18,130 nucleotides of DNA, taken from positions 1 to 18,130 of the forward strand of contig JACCLJ010000034.1 of assembly GCA_013425425.1 (NCBI GenBank), given 5' to 3'. The stretch comes from Microcaldota archaeon (GTDB lineage: Archaea; Micrarchaeota; Micrarchaeia; Anstonellales; Bilamarchaeaceae). Below are positions 8,100-14,900 of this stretch, one piece after another. Numbering within the stretch: the first letter of the stretch is position 1; each line of letters opens with the position of its first letter. A model generated the notes under the pieces. It ran no database searches, had not been told where the DNA came from, and saw only the letters and a list, made by a program, of their open reading frames with translations. The position numbers were made by a program, and so were the translations under genes.

Positions 8100-9194
8100 T
8101 TACACTATTACGAGCATCTCCCTTACTTCAGGCTCCGGAATGTTGAATTCCTTCGCCTTCGCTATCTTCCTGAGGTTGTTCATCTCCTCTTCCTTTATCA
8201 GCACGAAGCCAAGCACAACGCCGAGCGAAAGTATGCTCCTGTGGAATGCCGCCGTTTTTTCCGCGGCAAGCGCCTTCTCGAGGGCTATCTCCAGGTTCGT
8301 CAGCGATACCTCGCCCTCCTTCATCTCCAGTTTTCCGAACCTCGACCTTATCAGCGAAAGAAGGGCCTGCGTGTCCGAGGTCTCCATCAGCTTGTCGATG
8401 AACGACTTCCTCAGCGTCCCTCCCTTTATCAGGTATTTCGGTATTTCGTCTTTCGTGAACCCGTGCTTTTTCAGCCTTTCTATTATGAGTATGTTCTTCG
8501 CGTCTATCTCCATCCTCAGCACCCTTCTGATGGCCTCGATGTCCTTTCCGCCGACCTGGACGAGCCCCTTGTCCATGAAAAGATAGGTGTACGCGTCGAG
8601 GATGCTTTCCAGCTGCACGAAGGTGTTCATGTTCTTCAGCGCATTGTTGAAGATGTCCCTCATGTTCTTGCTGAAGGCTGCGGTGCTCAGCGAAAGCATC
8701 TCCCTGCCGAGCTGGGTCTTCTTGAGCTCGTTGAAGAGCTCGTCGCCTTCGGTTTTCATTATGCGCTCGCATTCCTCCGGAGTGATTCCGCCCACGTTGA
8801 AAAGATACTGTTTTATGTCCAGGTAGCCCAAGCCCTCCATCCGGGCATGGATGAGCATTTTCATGTTCAGAAGGTCCCATTTCCTGAGCAGCGCCTTCAC
8901 CGCAGGCACGTCACCACGCGGGGCGAGGCGCAATATCTTCGCAACGGTCCTGGAGAAGTTCCGCGCGGACGCTATTTCCAATACCTGCGAGCCGGTATGC
9001 CCGCCGGCGTCCGCAAAATCGTTTTTGTATGTCGTGCGCTGTAGAAGCTCCATCATGCCGTCAACGGTCCTGACCCTTATCATCTCGTCGAAGCTGCCCT
9101 CGTCTATAAGGGCTCCCTTCATCGAGTTAACCCGTGCGCTTGCATACCCGTATTTCAGGGCGCGCGATTCTATTTTCGGAATGGGCAGAGCCAT
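8100..9194 (-). CDS. atpC: A-type ATP synthase subunit C
   Basis: A 364-residue, almost wholly helical protein that caps the membrane rotor ring and joins it to the D/F stalk. The N-terminal ALKYGYASARVNSMKGALI and the repeated three-lobed pattern with LRKWDLLNMKMLIHARMEG and VLRMEIDAKNILIIERLKKHG match the V-ATPase d / archaeal C family. Length is normal. It is followed nine bases later by the preferred atpF start, with the ribosome-binding site in the junction. Confidence 0.93.
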   Translation of the reverse strand: MALPIPKIESRALKYGYASARVNSMKGALIDEGSFDEMIRVRTVDGMMELLQRTTYKNDFADAGGHTGSQVLEIASARNFSRTVAKILRLAPRGDVPAVKALLRKWDLLNMKMLIHARMEGLGYLDIKQYLFNVGGITPEECERIMKTEGDELFNELKKTQLGREMLSLSTAAFSKNMRDIFNNALKNMNTFVQLESILDAYTYLFMDKGLVQVGGKDIEAIRRVLRMEIDAKNILIIERLKKHGFTKDEIPKYLIKGGTLRKSFIDKLMETSDTQALLSLIRSRFGKLEMKEGEVSLTNLEIALEKALAAEKTAAFHRSILSLGVVLGFVLIKEEEMNNLRKIAKAKEFNIPEPEVREMLVIV

Positions 9195-9227
9195 TCAACC
9201 TTCACCGTCCATGTGCATTTCCAAACC

Positions 9228-9812
9228 TCATTTTTTCTTTTCATCCCCGAAAAGCTCCGCTGAGATGAGCTTCCTGACGTCGTCCCTCCTGTGCTCTAAA
9301 AGCGTCTCAAGAGTCATGTCCACCCTCATCTTGCCGTCCTGCGTCTCTATAATCGCGCCGCCCAGGGCATCCAGGTCCGCATGCACCTTGCAGTCGGCAG
9401 GAAGCTTCGGCAGGAGATTTTTGTCCTCAGAAGCAACATGCACGCGCAGCTGCGCGGGGCTGAGCTCCTTCACGGCATCCGACACCCCCCTCGAAAGGAA
9501 ATCCCTGTACTCCTTGGATTTTTTAATCTCCTTCAGGGAGGAGAAGATGTCCTCTATCGCGTTGTTTATCGCATCCTCGCGCGCCTCGGAGGTGACCCTC
9601 TTCGCCTCCAGCCTCGCCCATGCGAGGCGCTCATTGCGCTGTTCGGCCAGCAGCTTGGAGACCTCCTTCTCGGCCTCGGACTTCAGCGCGGCTTCGCTGG
9701 AGTGGGCATCCTCCCTCATCTTTTTTACGTGCCACTCGGCAGCCTCCACGATCTTGGCGGCCTCCTCGCCAGCCTCTTTCAGCAGCGAGGAGGTAAGCTT
9801 GTCGATTCCCAT
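9228..9812 (-). CDS. atpE: A-type ATP synthase subunit E (peripheral stalk)
   Basis: A 194-residue protein. The first 100 residues form a charged, Ala/Glu/Lys-rich coiled coil (AAKIVEAAEWHVKKMREDA), and the C-terminal globular part ends with LGGAIIETQDGKMRVDMTLETLLEHRRDDVRKLISAELF, shown here in its two halves LGGAIIETQDGKMRVDMTL and EHRRDDVRKLI. With subunit H it makes the peripheral stalk that holds the head still against rotation. GGGTGA seven bases before the ATG supports the start. The order after atpK and before atpC is canonical. Confidence 0.93.
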   Translation of the reverse strand: MGIDKLTSSLLKEAGEEAAKIVEAAEWHVKKMREDAHSSEAALKSEAEKEVSKLLAEQRNERLAWARLEAKRVTSEAREDAINNAIEDIFSSLKEIKKSKEYRDFLSRGVSDAVKELSPAQLRVHVASEDKNLLPKLPADCKVHADLDALGGAIIETQDGKMRVDMTLETLLEHRRDDVRKLISAELFGDEKKK

Positions 9813-9831
9813 GGCTTGTTCACCCGGGAAT

Positions 9832-10074
9832 CTATTCCGCTATCGCGCCGATGAGCAGGAAGGCTATGACGAAACCGAACAGCACGATCGTTTCCGGAAT
9901 GGCGACGTAAATAAGGACGTTCTTCTCGAACTCAGGCCTTTCGGCAGCAACGCCGAGCGCCGTCGAACCCAGCGTCCCCTGCGACCATGCGGCCGCGAGA
10001 GCGCTAAGACCCATCGCAATTCCAGCACCGAGTGCCGCACCGGCACCGGTCGTCAATCCACTTGCATCTACCAT
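9832..10074 (-). CDS. atpK: A-type ATP synthase proteolipid subunit K (c ring)
   Basis: An 80-residue, two-helix hairpin, the simple single-hairpin form. The ion-carrying carboxylate is Glu61 in AIPETIVLFGF on the second helix. On the first helix, Gln32 (SQG) and, after the Glu, Thr62 match positions that help bind sodium in sodium-driven rings, but the residue five after the Glu is Phe66 where sodium rings usually have Tyr. The coupling ion is therefore unclear. The ATG at 10074 is chosen because AGGTGA lies four bases upstream and because a longer in-frame reading would overlap atpI by far more than is usual. Confidence 0.94.
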   Translation of the reverse strand: MVDASGLTTGAGAALGAGIAMGLSALAAAWSQGTLGSTALGVAAERPEFEKNVLIYVAIPETIVLFGFVIAFLLIGAIAE

Positions 10075-10087
10075 ATTTTCACCTCTA

Positions 10088-11989
10088 TTATTTTTTATAG
10101 CGCAAAGCGAAAGGCGAGAAGAGCATTCCCCCGCCCTCGACGAATTTGGACTTGAATTCAATTATGTTGAGCCTGCCGACTTGTATGAGCGATTCGAACA
10201 TCGCGATGAACGTGTTCATCATGTGAAGGGCCACGAGCAGCGGAAGCATCACGATGGCCAGAAGGCCGGCCTGGGGAAGCGGCATGAAAAACTCGTTGAT
10301 TATCTCCGCCAGCACGACGCCGGATACGCCGACCGCCGCAATCCTCGCGTAGGAAAGGATGTTGCCGACGAGGCCGGGCAGCTCGAGTGCGCCCACCGCT
10401 CCTTCCAGGTATATCAGCACCGCGACGGAAATGACCAGGACCGCCATGGCGGGCATCAAAAATGCGGATGGGAGTAGCCCGAGGAAGCCGGAACAGACCG
10501 CGAACGCGCCGCCTATCTCCGCGCCGAGCCATGCAAGTTTCGCATAGGCGTGTTTCCGGTGGTGGCCCCAGAGGTTCACCGCGCCGAGCACGAATCCCAG
10601 CCCGACATGTATCATCCCTATCAGGAGCGTGATGCCGAGCAGCAGCGGGAAATCGTGCAGCCTGCTGAACACGCCATGGTAAAGCGGCGTTGTTGAAAGC
10701 GGCAGGCCCCATTGGGCGAGAACCTCGAACCAGCCGGCATGGCTCATTCCACCCCATTCATCAAAAATCAACCCGAAGAAGATGCTCGGGAATGCGGAAA
10801 TGTACCATATGCCCGCCACGCTCGACATGATGTAGCTCTTCGAGAATTTCTTGAGGAACCACGATGCGATTATAAGCGAAAGCAGGCCGTAGAGGACGTC
10901 TCCCACTATCATGCCGTAGATTATCGGCAGGCCGATGAAGTAGATGACGGTCGGGTCGAGCTCGAAATAGTTCGGAAGCGAGAAGCTCTTTGTTATGAAT
11001 TCGAACGGATGGGAATAACCAGGATTGTCGAGTACGATGGGCGGCTGCTCGTGCTCGCCTATTTCAACATCCTCAAGCACGGCGTTCTCTCCCATGGCGC
11101 CAACCAGTTTTTTCACTTTTTCAAAATCCGATTCCTGCACCCAGCCCTCTATCACGGATATCGTGCTCGAGAACGCGAACCTGGATGAAATCTCCGCCCT
11201 CTCGGATTCTATGCCGAGCACATCGATGAGCTCGAGCGCCTTTTTCGCATGCTTTTCGGAAAGCGCCTTCCTTTCCTCCTCGGCGGTTTTCAGCGCTTTT
11301 TTCTTTTCCTCCAGCTGGAGCTTCAGTTTCGAGTGCTCCTCTTCCGGGGTCCTGAAACCCTCGGGCAGCTGGACTGCCGAAAAACCGGATTCCACGAGTA
11401 TGTGGTCTATGGAAGGCGAACCACGGCCGTATATTATAAGGGCTATCCCCCTGCCTTCGGGCGCGAGAATATTGTAATCTCCGCCTGCCTCGCCAATCCT
11501 GCTTTTCAGCATTTCTATTTTTGCGTTGGGCACTTCGCCCAAAACGAAGGCCAGGGATTTCGTCGAAAGTCTGCTGAAATCCATGCCCTTGAAGGCATCG
11601 AGCTTCGATATTATCTTCAATTGCGAATTTATTTTCGAGACCTCCTCGGAAATTGCGCTCACGCCGGTTGCTATGGCTTTCAGCCTTTCGCCGGCTGCGG
11701 AATTGAGCCTGTCCGCCTCCTTGACCGCAGCCTCGCCGGTGATATCCGCGGCTTTTGCATTTGCCGCGCTGACGGCATCCTTGTCCATCAGCGAGACCAT
11801 GCTCCTCAGCCGCACAAGCTGCATGGAAACATCGTCGAAAAAGGCGAGCGGCCTGCCAGGCATGAGCCCCTCTGCCCTGAATTTCCTTATCTCCACCACG
11901 CCGGCTTCATGGAGGGACTTTATGAGAGGGGGCAATTTGGACTTGAGCGCGAATACCCGAATCTTTTTCATCTTTGCCGGTTTCAGCAT
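10088..11989 (-). CDS. atpI: A-type ATP synthase subunit I (stator a subunit)
   Basis: A 633-residue protein with a cytosolic N-terminal half (about 1-330, with coiled coil LKLQLEEKKKALKTAEE) that binds the peripheral stalks, and a C-terminal membrane half of about 7-8 helices. The essential arginine of the ion channel is Arg549 in GNILSYARIAAVG; upstream LELPGLVGN is also conserved in the family. The ATG at 11989 follows GTGGT and lies 13 bases after the atpH stop; a further ATG at 11971 is possible. The reading frame stays open upstream into atpH, but that extension is rejected. Confidence 0.95.
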   Translation of the reverse strand: MLKPAKMKKIRVFALKSKLPPLIKSLHEAGVVEIRKFRAEGLMPGRPLAFFDDVSMQLVRLRSMVSLMDKDAVSAANAKAADITGEAAVKEADRLNSAAGERLKAIATGVSAISEEVSKINSQLKIISKLDAFKGMDFSRLSTKSLAFVLGEVPNAKIEMLKSRIGEAGGDYNILAPEGRGIALIIYGRGSPSIDHILVESGFSAVQLPEGFRTPEEEHSKLKLQLEEKKKALKTAEEERKALSEKHAKKALELIDVLGIESERAEISSRFAFSSTISVIEGWVQESDFEKVKKLVGAMGENAVLEDVEIGEHEQPPIVLDNPGYSHPFEFITKSFSLPNYFELDPTVIYFIGLPIIYGMIVGDVLYGLLSLIIASWFLKKFSKSYIMSSVAGIWYISAFPSIFFGLIFDEWGGMSHAGWFEVLAQWGLPLSTTPLYHGVFSRLHDFPLLLGITLLIGMIHVGLGFVLGAVNLWGHHRKHAYAKLAWLGAEIGGAFAVCSGFLGLLPSAFLMPAMAVLVISVAVLIYLEGAVGALELPGLVGNILSYARIAAVGVSGVVLAEIINEFFMPLPQAGLLAIVMLPLLVALHMMNTFIAMFESLIQVGRLNIIEFKSKFVEGGGMLFSPFALRYKK

Positions 11990-12002
11990 TTCAACCACTA
12001 AA

Positions 12003-12338
12003 TCAAAGCTGTGATATGAACAATTTTCCGATGGATAGGACGGCCCGCTGGCTGACCTTTTTTTTGCCCAGCCTTTCGGCCTCTTCCTTTGCCTTTTCAA
12101 GGGTTTTTCCGACATCTTTCTCTATGTCGTTTTTGCCCGATTTGAGCATATCGTTTTTATGCTTCGTTATCTCTTCCTGCACCGCGGCCTTTTCCTCGGC
12201 TATGTCCTCTTTCGCCTTGCGCAGGATTGCGTCCGCCTTCTCCTTCGCCGAGGTTAGCGTCTTATCATACTTCTCTTCGGCGGACCTTATTTCGTCAACC
12301 GTCTTCATTATTACTGAATGACTCGGATTTTCATGCAT
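12003..12338 (-). CDS. atpH: A-type ATP synthase subunit H (peripheral stalk)
   Basis: A 111-residue protein consisting almost entirely of one charged helix with heptad-like spacing (DEIRSAEEKYDKTLTSAKEK, then DAILRKAKEDIAEEKAAVQ), as expected for the subunit that pairs with E in the peripheral stalk. It is the first gene of the operon. The ATG at 12338 follows GGTG by six bases; a second ATG at 12308 would give a 101-residue protein nearer the usual start of the family but has no ribosome-binding site, and a still earlier in-frame start at 12365 is unlikely. The A/T-rich TATA candidate lies near 12385-12397. Confidence 0.88.
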   Translation of the reverse strand: MHENPSHSVIMKTVDEIRSAEEKYDKTLTSAKEKADAILRKAKEDIAEEKAAVQEEITKHKNDMLKSGKNDIEKDVGKTLEKAKEEAERLGKKKVSQRAVLSIGKLFISQL

Positions 12339-12384
12339 AGCTAACACCAAAACAAGTTTCGGCAACTTGATTCCTTATGGTAAA

Positions 12385-12397
12385 GAAATATTTAAAA
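12385..12397. promoter_or_regulatory. AT-rich TATA element between atpH and rpl15e
   Basis: The element GAAATATTTAAAA resembles an archaeal TATA box in both directions. On the plus strand it follows an AAAG purine stretch that could be a BRE and would place the rpl15e start near 12417, giving a leader of about 90 bases. On the minus strand it would start the ATP synthase operon near 12364, about 26 bases before atpH. One element may serve both operons. Confidence 0.45.
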
Positions 12398-12437
12398 ACA
12401 TGTGCAACACAAACAGATAATACGCTTTTTATCTCAA

Positions 12438-12481
12438 AGACAAATTTGCAAAATTTGTCTGCATTGGAAAGAGTTTCCAAT
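12438..12481 (+). promoter_or_regulatory. Two tandem perfect hairpins in the rpl15e leader
   Basis: Hairpin 1 pairs AGACAAATTT (12438-12447) with AAATTTGTCT (12451-12460) around loop GCA. Hairpin 2 pairs ATTGGAAA (12463-12470) with TTTCCAAT (12474-12481) around loop GAG. Both are perfect and are separated by two bases. They lie 24 bases and more before the rpl15e ATG, between the predicted transcript start and the ribosome-binding site. They could bind a ribosomal protein or affect translation or RNA stability. Confidence 0.6.
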
Positions 12482-12505
12482 ACGATAAGAGAGGAGTTGA
12501 ACAGA

Positions 12506-13084
12506 ATGGGTGCTTACAAATACATAAATGAAGTGTTCCAGAAGGAATACAAGGAGAGGGCAGAGGCATACAAGACGCGGATCAGGGGCTGGAGAGCAGC
12601 GCCGGCAACCGAGAAGGTTGAATATCCGACAAATCTCGCCAGGGCGAGGAGGCTCGGCTACAAGGCAAAGCAGGGCTACATCATCGTGCGCGTGCGCGTC
12701 GACAAGGGAAGAAGGACGAGAAGGAAACCCATGGGCGGAAGAAAGCCGAAAAACAATTATCTGTTCGTCCAGCCGGGGCTTTCGCACCAGGTGATGGCCG
12801 AGCAGAGGGCGAACAGGACATACAAAAACCTCGAAGTGCTCAATTCCTACTGGGTCGGCGAGGACGGCAACTACAAATTCTTCGAAATCATACTTGCGGA
12901 CCCGACAAAAGCGACGGTGAATGTAAGCTCCGTGATGCGGCAGGGCAAGTCGTTCAGGGGCCTCACGTCCGCAGGCCAGAAAGGAAGGCCCAGCAGAATG
13001 CTGAGGCTGAACAAGAGGATCAGGAGAGATATGAGCATCAGAAGGATGGGGAGCGAGAGAACCCCGAAGCCACAACAGGAGTAG
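12506..13084 (+). CDS. rpl15e: 50S ribosomal protein L15e
   Basis: A 192-residue protein of the large ribosomal subunit, found in archaea and eukaryotes only. It shows the expected start GAYKYINEVF, the central NLARARRLGYKAKQGYIIVRVRV, the basic GRRTRRKPMGGRKP loop, LEVLNSYWVGEDGNYKFFEII and the C-terminal GLTSAGQKGRPSR region. The ATG at 12506 matches the family N-terminus and follows GAGGAG; the frame happens to be open upstream to 12377, through the leader hairpins, but that part does not look like protein. The next gene begins one base after its stop, so the two are one operon. Confidence 0.96.
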   Translation: MGAYKYINEVFQKEYKERAEAYKTRIRGWRAAPATEKVEYPTNLARARRLGYKAKQGYIIVRVRVDKGRRTRRKPMGGRKPKNNYLFVQPGLSHQVMAEQRANRTYKNLEVLNSYWVGEDGNYKFFEIILADPTKATVNVSSVMRQGKSFRGLTSAGQKGRPSRMLRLNKRIRRDMSIRRMGSERTPKPQQE

Positions 13085-13085
13085 C

Positions 13086-13541
13086 ATGTACGATATTGTC
13101 AGGCTCGGCGCGGTTGCGGAAAAGCACGGGTTTGACGAAATCTTTTTTTTCGAAAAGGCGAAGGGGAGCATTATTACTATAGATAATATAGGGCAGGCAG
13201 CGGACCACCGGAACAAAAAGTCGCTAATCCTCCTGAGGAATTATGCTTACGATGAAGGCCCGGTGAAACTCGTAGCGGAGAAAAAGAAGGCGTGTTTTCT
13301 CATCGACCTGAGCCGCATCATCAAAGCAAAAGGGCTCCAGAGGTCAATCGAAATTTCAAGAGTGAGGACGTTCCTGGGCATATGCAACCGCTTCGGCGCA
13401 TTCTACGCTCTGGCGAGCTTTGCGGAAAAAGAGGAAGAGATGCGAACGCCGGAAGAGCTCATCAGCATAGGATGCCTGCTCGGCCTGAACCGCGGCCAGG
13501 GAAGGTTCGCCCTGAAGATGATGACGCATTATGCGGATTAA
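13086..13541 (+). CDS. rnp3: RNase P protein subunit Rpp30-like (short form)
   Basis: A 151-residue protein, well below the 210-240 residues usual for archaeal Rpp30 (Rnp3). Alternating strands and helices fit a reduced TIM-barrel-like fold: FDEIFFFEKAKG, LILLRNYAYDEG, ACFLIDLSRIIKAKGLQRS, FGAFYALASFAEKEEEMRTPEELISIG shown in parts, and the family-typical ending MRTPEELISIGCLLGLN. The call rests strongly on position, because rpl15e followed directly by rnp3 is a conserved archaeal pair. GGAG four bases before the ATG is inside the end of rpl15e. Pop5, which commonly follows, is absent here. The protein should help RNase P RNA mature tRNA 5' ends. Confidence 0.72.
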   Translation: MYDIVRLGAVAEKHGFDEIFFFEKAKGSIITIDNIGQAADHRNKKSLILLRNYAYDEGPVKLVAEKKKACFLIDLSRIIKAKGLQRSIEISRVRTFLGICNRFGAFYALASFAEKEEEMRTPEELISIGCLLGLNRGQGRFALKMMTHYAD

Positions 13542-13565
13542 CGTGCAGCGGCATGCCTGAAAAGA

Positions 13566-13575
13566 TTTATATTTT
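13566..13575 (+). promoter_or_regulatory. TATA box for the SemiSWEET gene
   Basis: TTTATATTTT is centred about 26 bases before the ATG and is preceded by the purine stretch GAAAAGA, a possible BRE. The transcript would start at or next to the ATG, which suggests leaderless translation. Confidence 0.6.
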
Positions 13576-13595
13576 AACATAATCTACATAGGGAC

Positions 13596-13865
13596 ATGAT
13601 AGAAGACATCATCGGATATCTGGGCGGATTTTTCATTATGATAAGCTTTATCCCCCAGGTCATCAGATCATACAAGACAAAAAGCGTTGAAGACCTGTCC
13701 GTCTGGATGATTATTGCCACTCTTATAGGAACCATATTCTGGATAGCCTATGGATTCCTGATAAACGGAATGCCGGTAATAGTAATGAACAGCATATTCG
13801 GAGTAATCGTTCTCTTCCAATTGTATCTGAAAATAAAACACGATAAAAAATCATCAAACAAGTAA
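13596..13865 (+). CDS. SemiSWEET-type sugar transporter (PQ-loop)
   Basis: An 89-residue membrane protein with three helices, the size of a single SemiSWEET bundle that works as a dimer. The PQ motif is Pro20-Gln21 in SFIPQVIRSYKTKSVEDLS, which is the usual sequence around the first loop. Trp49 and Asn65 fall where sugar-contacting Trp and Asn lie in characterised bacterial SemiSWEETs (from memory). It is expected to let mono- or disaccharides cross the membrane down their gradient. The gene has its own TATA box, a more AT-rich composition than rnp3 by eye, and its last 12 bases overlap the convergent HEPN gene. Confidence 0.88.
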   Translation: MIEDIIGYLGGFFIMISFIPQVIRSYKTKSVEDLSVWMIIATLIGTIFWIAYGFLINGMPVIVMNSIFGVIVLFQLYLKIKHDKKSSNK

Positions 13866-14282
13866 TTTTTTTACCTCCTTAATCATTTTTCTCGCGTTTT
13901 CTATGGCTGCGTTCTCATCATCCTTATTCAATTCAGGAGTTTCCAGCCCATACATGACGTCCTGCCTTTCTTCCCTGAATGCATCCATAACACTTATCAG
14001 CTCATTGCTAAGTTTGCCACCAGTTACGTATTTTTCCCGCAGATATACTGCCAAGCAGTAATGTGATTTTTCGATTACTCCGTCCTTGAACAGCAATGCC
14101 CGCCCAGCGTGGAACATAGATGCATAGGCAACAACCACCGCCACATTCCTGAAACCGGCCTTTGCCAGGCGTTCTGCTTCAGTAAGATGGCTCTCCGCCG
14201 TCGATATCGACATCTTGGCCTTTAATGGATCCGGCCTTGAAGTTCTAAGTTGTCTCCTTTCATAACAGTCTTCCAAACTCAA
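13854..14282 (-). CDS. HEPN-domain protein paired with a nucleotidyltransferase
   Basis: A 142-residue helical protein of the HEPN family (PF05168-like): LTEAERLAKAGFRNVAVVVAYASMFHAGRALL, seen here in its parts EAERLAKAGFRNVAVVVAY and SMFHAGRALL, then the late motif DAFREERQDVMYG. Canonical HEPN RNases have an R-x4-6-H motif; here Arg103, Arg106, Asp108 and Tyr111 occupy the region and there is no His, so RNase activity is doubtful. The start is TTG at 14282, overlapping the stop of the upstream gene as TTGA, with GGTGA four bases before it; ATG at 14213 would remove conserved N-terminal sequence. Together with the upstream MNT gene it may be a toxin-antitoxin pair or a regulatory complex. 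Confidence 0.82.
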   Translation of the reverse strand: MSLEDCYERRQLRTSRPDPLKAKMSISTAESHLTEAERLAKAGFRNVAVVVAYASMFHAGRALLFKDGVIEKSHYCLAVYLREKYVTGGKLSNELISVMDAFREERQDVMYGLETPELNKDDENAAIENARKMIKEVKKLLV

Positions 14283-14845
14283 TCAATCACCGGCTTTTGC
14301 CCGAGGAGAGCAATGGACTTACTTATGACTTCCAGATAAAACGCCCGATTCTGCTTGCTTATTTTCTTCCATTCGGCTATGGAATACTTTTTAAGGCTGG
14401 TTTCGTTCCCTAGTTTCCTGCTTAGTTCTTCTGCCGAAATTGCGCAATGAGCCGATATTACAAGAATATCAAAATCGCTGTCCGGCGCATCTTCCCCGAT
14501 TGCCGCGCTTCCGTATAAAAGAACGCTTGATAGCCCCTTTGATTTTTCCCTTATGGATTCAACGATTTTCGCATCCTCGATTTTTGAAATCGTAAATGCG
14601 GTTTTCAGTGATTTGAACCCGCTTGTGAACCCGCTTGTCATGCTTGCCTTGAAATAAGTCGAATTTTTTTCGGTTCGTTTTAATATCAGGCCTTCTTTAG
14701 CAAGGAAATCGAGGGAACGTGACAATGTAGAAGGACTCATTCTTGTTTTTCTTGCAATTTCCCGGAGGTAGCTTTCAGAATAGGGATTCTCGAAAAAGTA
14801 TACAAGCACATGAAGGACGTTCGTTTTTTGGAACAATTGTTTCAT
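14279..14845 (-). CDS. Winged-helix/MNT-fold nucleotidyltransferase
   Basis: A 188-residue two-domain protein. Residues about 1-65 are a winged helix-turn-helix (YLREIARKTRMSPSTLSRSLDFLAKEGLI). Residues about 105-180 are a minimal nucleotidyltransferase with LLYGSAAIGEDAPDSDFDILVI: Gly112-Ser113, then Asp124 and Asp126, the metal-binding pair. In known HEPN/MNT pairs the MNT protein adenylylates and silences its HEPN partner; the attached DNA-binding domain suggests that this one also controls its own promoter. The ATG at 14845 is very close to the expected transcript start, so the mRNA is probably leaderless. The HEPN gene follows with a four-base stop/start overlap. Confidence 0.85.
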   Translation of the reverse strand: MKQLFQKTNVLHVLVYFFENPYSESYLREIARKTRMSPSTLSRSLDFLAKEGLILKRTEKNSTYFKASMTSGFTSGFKSLKTAFTISKIEDAKIVESIREKSKGLSSVLLYGSAAIGEDAPDSDFDILVISAHCAISAEELSRKLGNETSLKKYSIAEWKKISKQNRAFYLEVISKSIALLGQKPVID

Positions 14846-14878
14846 ATATAGAACAATATGACCAAGGGTTTAAAAATA
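14833..14878 (-). promoter_or_regulatory. Promoter and candidate operator of the MNT-HEPN unit
   Basis: The minus strand shows a TATA-like ATTTTTAAACC at 14868-14878, about 25 bases before the ATG. A perfect 10-bp palindrome AACAATTGTT (14833-14842) covers codons 2-5, and a second half-site GAACAAT (14852-14858) lies between TATA and ATG. A third related ATTGTTTGA is at 14881-14889. Repeated GAACAAT sites over the start of a gene encoding a winged helix fit autoregulation. Confidence 0.5.
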
Positions 14879-14900
14879 TTATTGTTTGATTTTTTTGACC

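Noticed and set aside
8016..10155. Long plus-strand open frames (342 and 434 codons) opposite atpC, atpE and atpK
   Set aside because: They are antisense shadows of well-supported ATP synthase genes, with atypical Arg/Ser/His-rich composition and no family motifs.
10075..10161. Longer AtpK starting at 10161
   Set aside because: The extra 29 residues are a shadow of the atpI 3' end; AGGTGA precedes the ATG at 10074.
11990..12115. Longer AtpI starting at 12115
   Set aside because: It would overlap most of the atpH 3' half in another frame; family proteins begin near KKIRVF, and the GTGGT-ATG at 11989 fits.
12377..12505. In-frame N-terminal extension of L15e from an ATG at 12377
   Set aside because: The region holds the two leader hairpins, does not resemble the L15e family, and the ATG at 12506 has GAGGAG and the conserved start of the mature protein.
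13542..13595. Small RNA or second RNase P gene between rnp3 and the SemiSWEET gene
   Set aside because: The gap is only 54 bases and is accounted for by a TATA box; the GGCATGCC palindrome in it is short.
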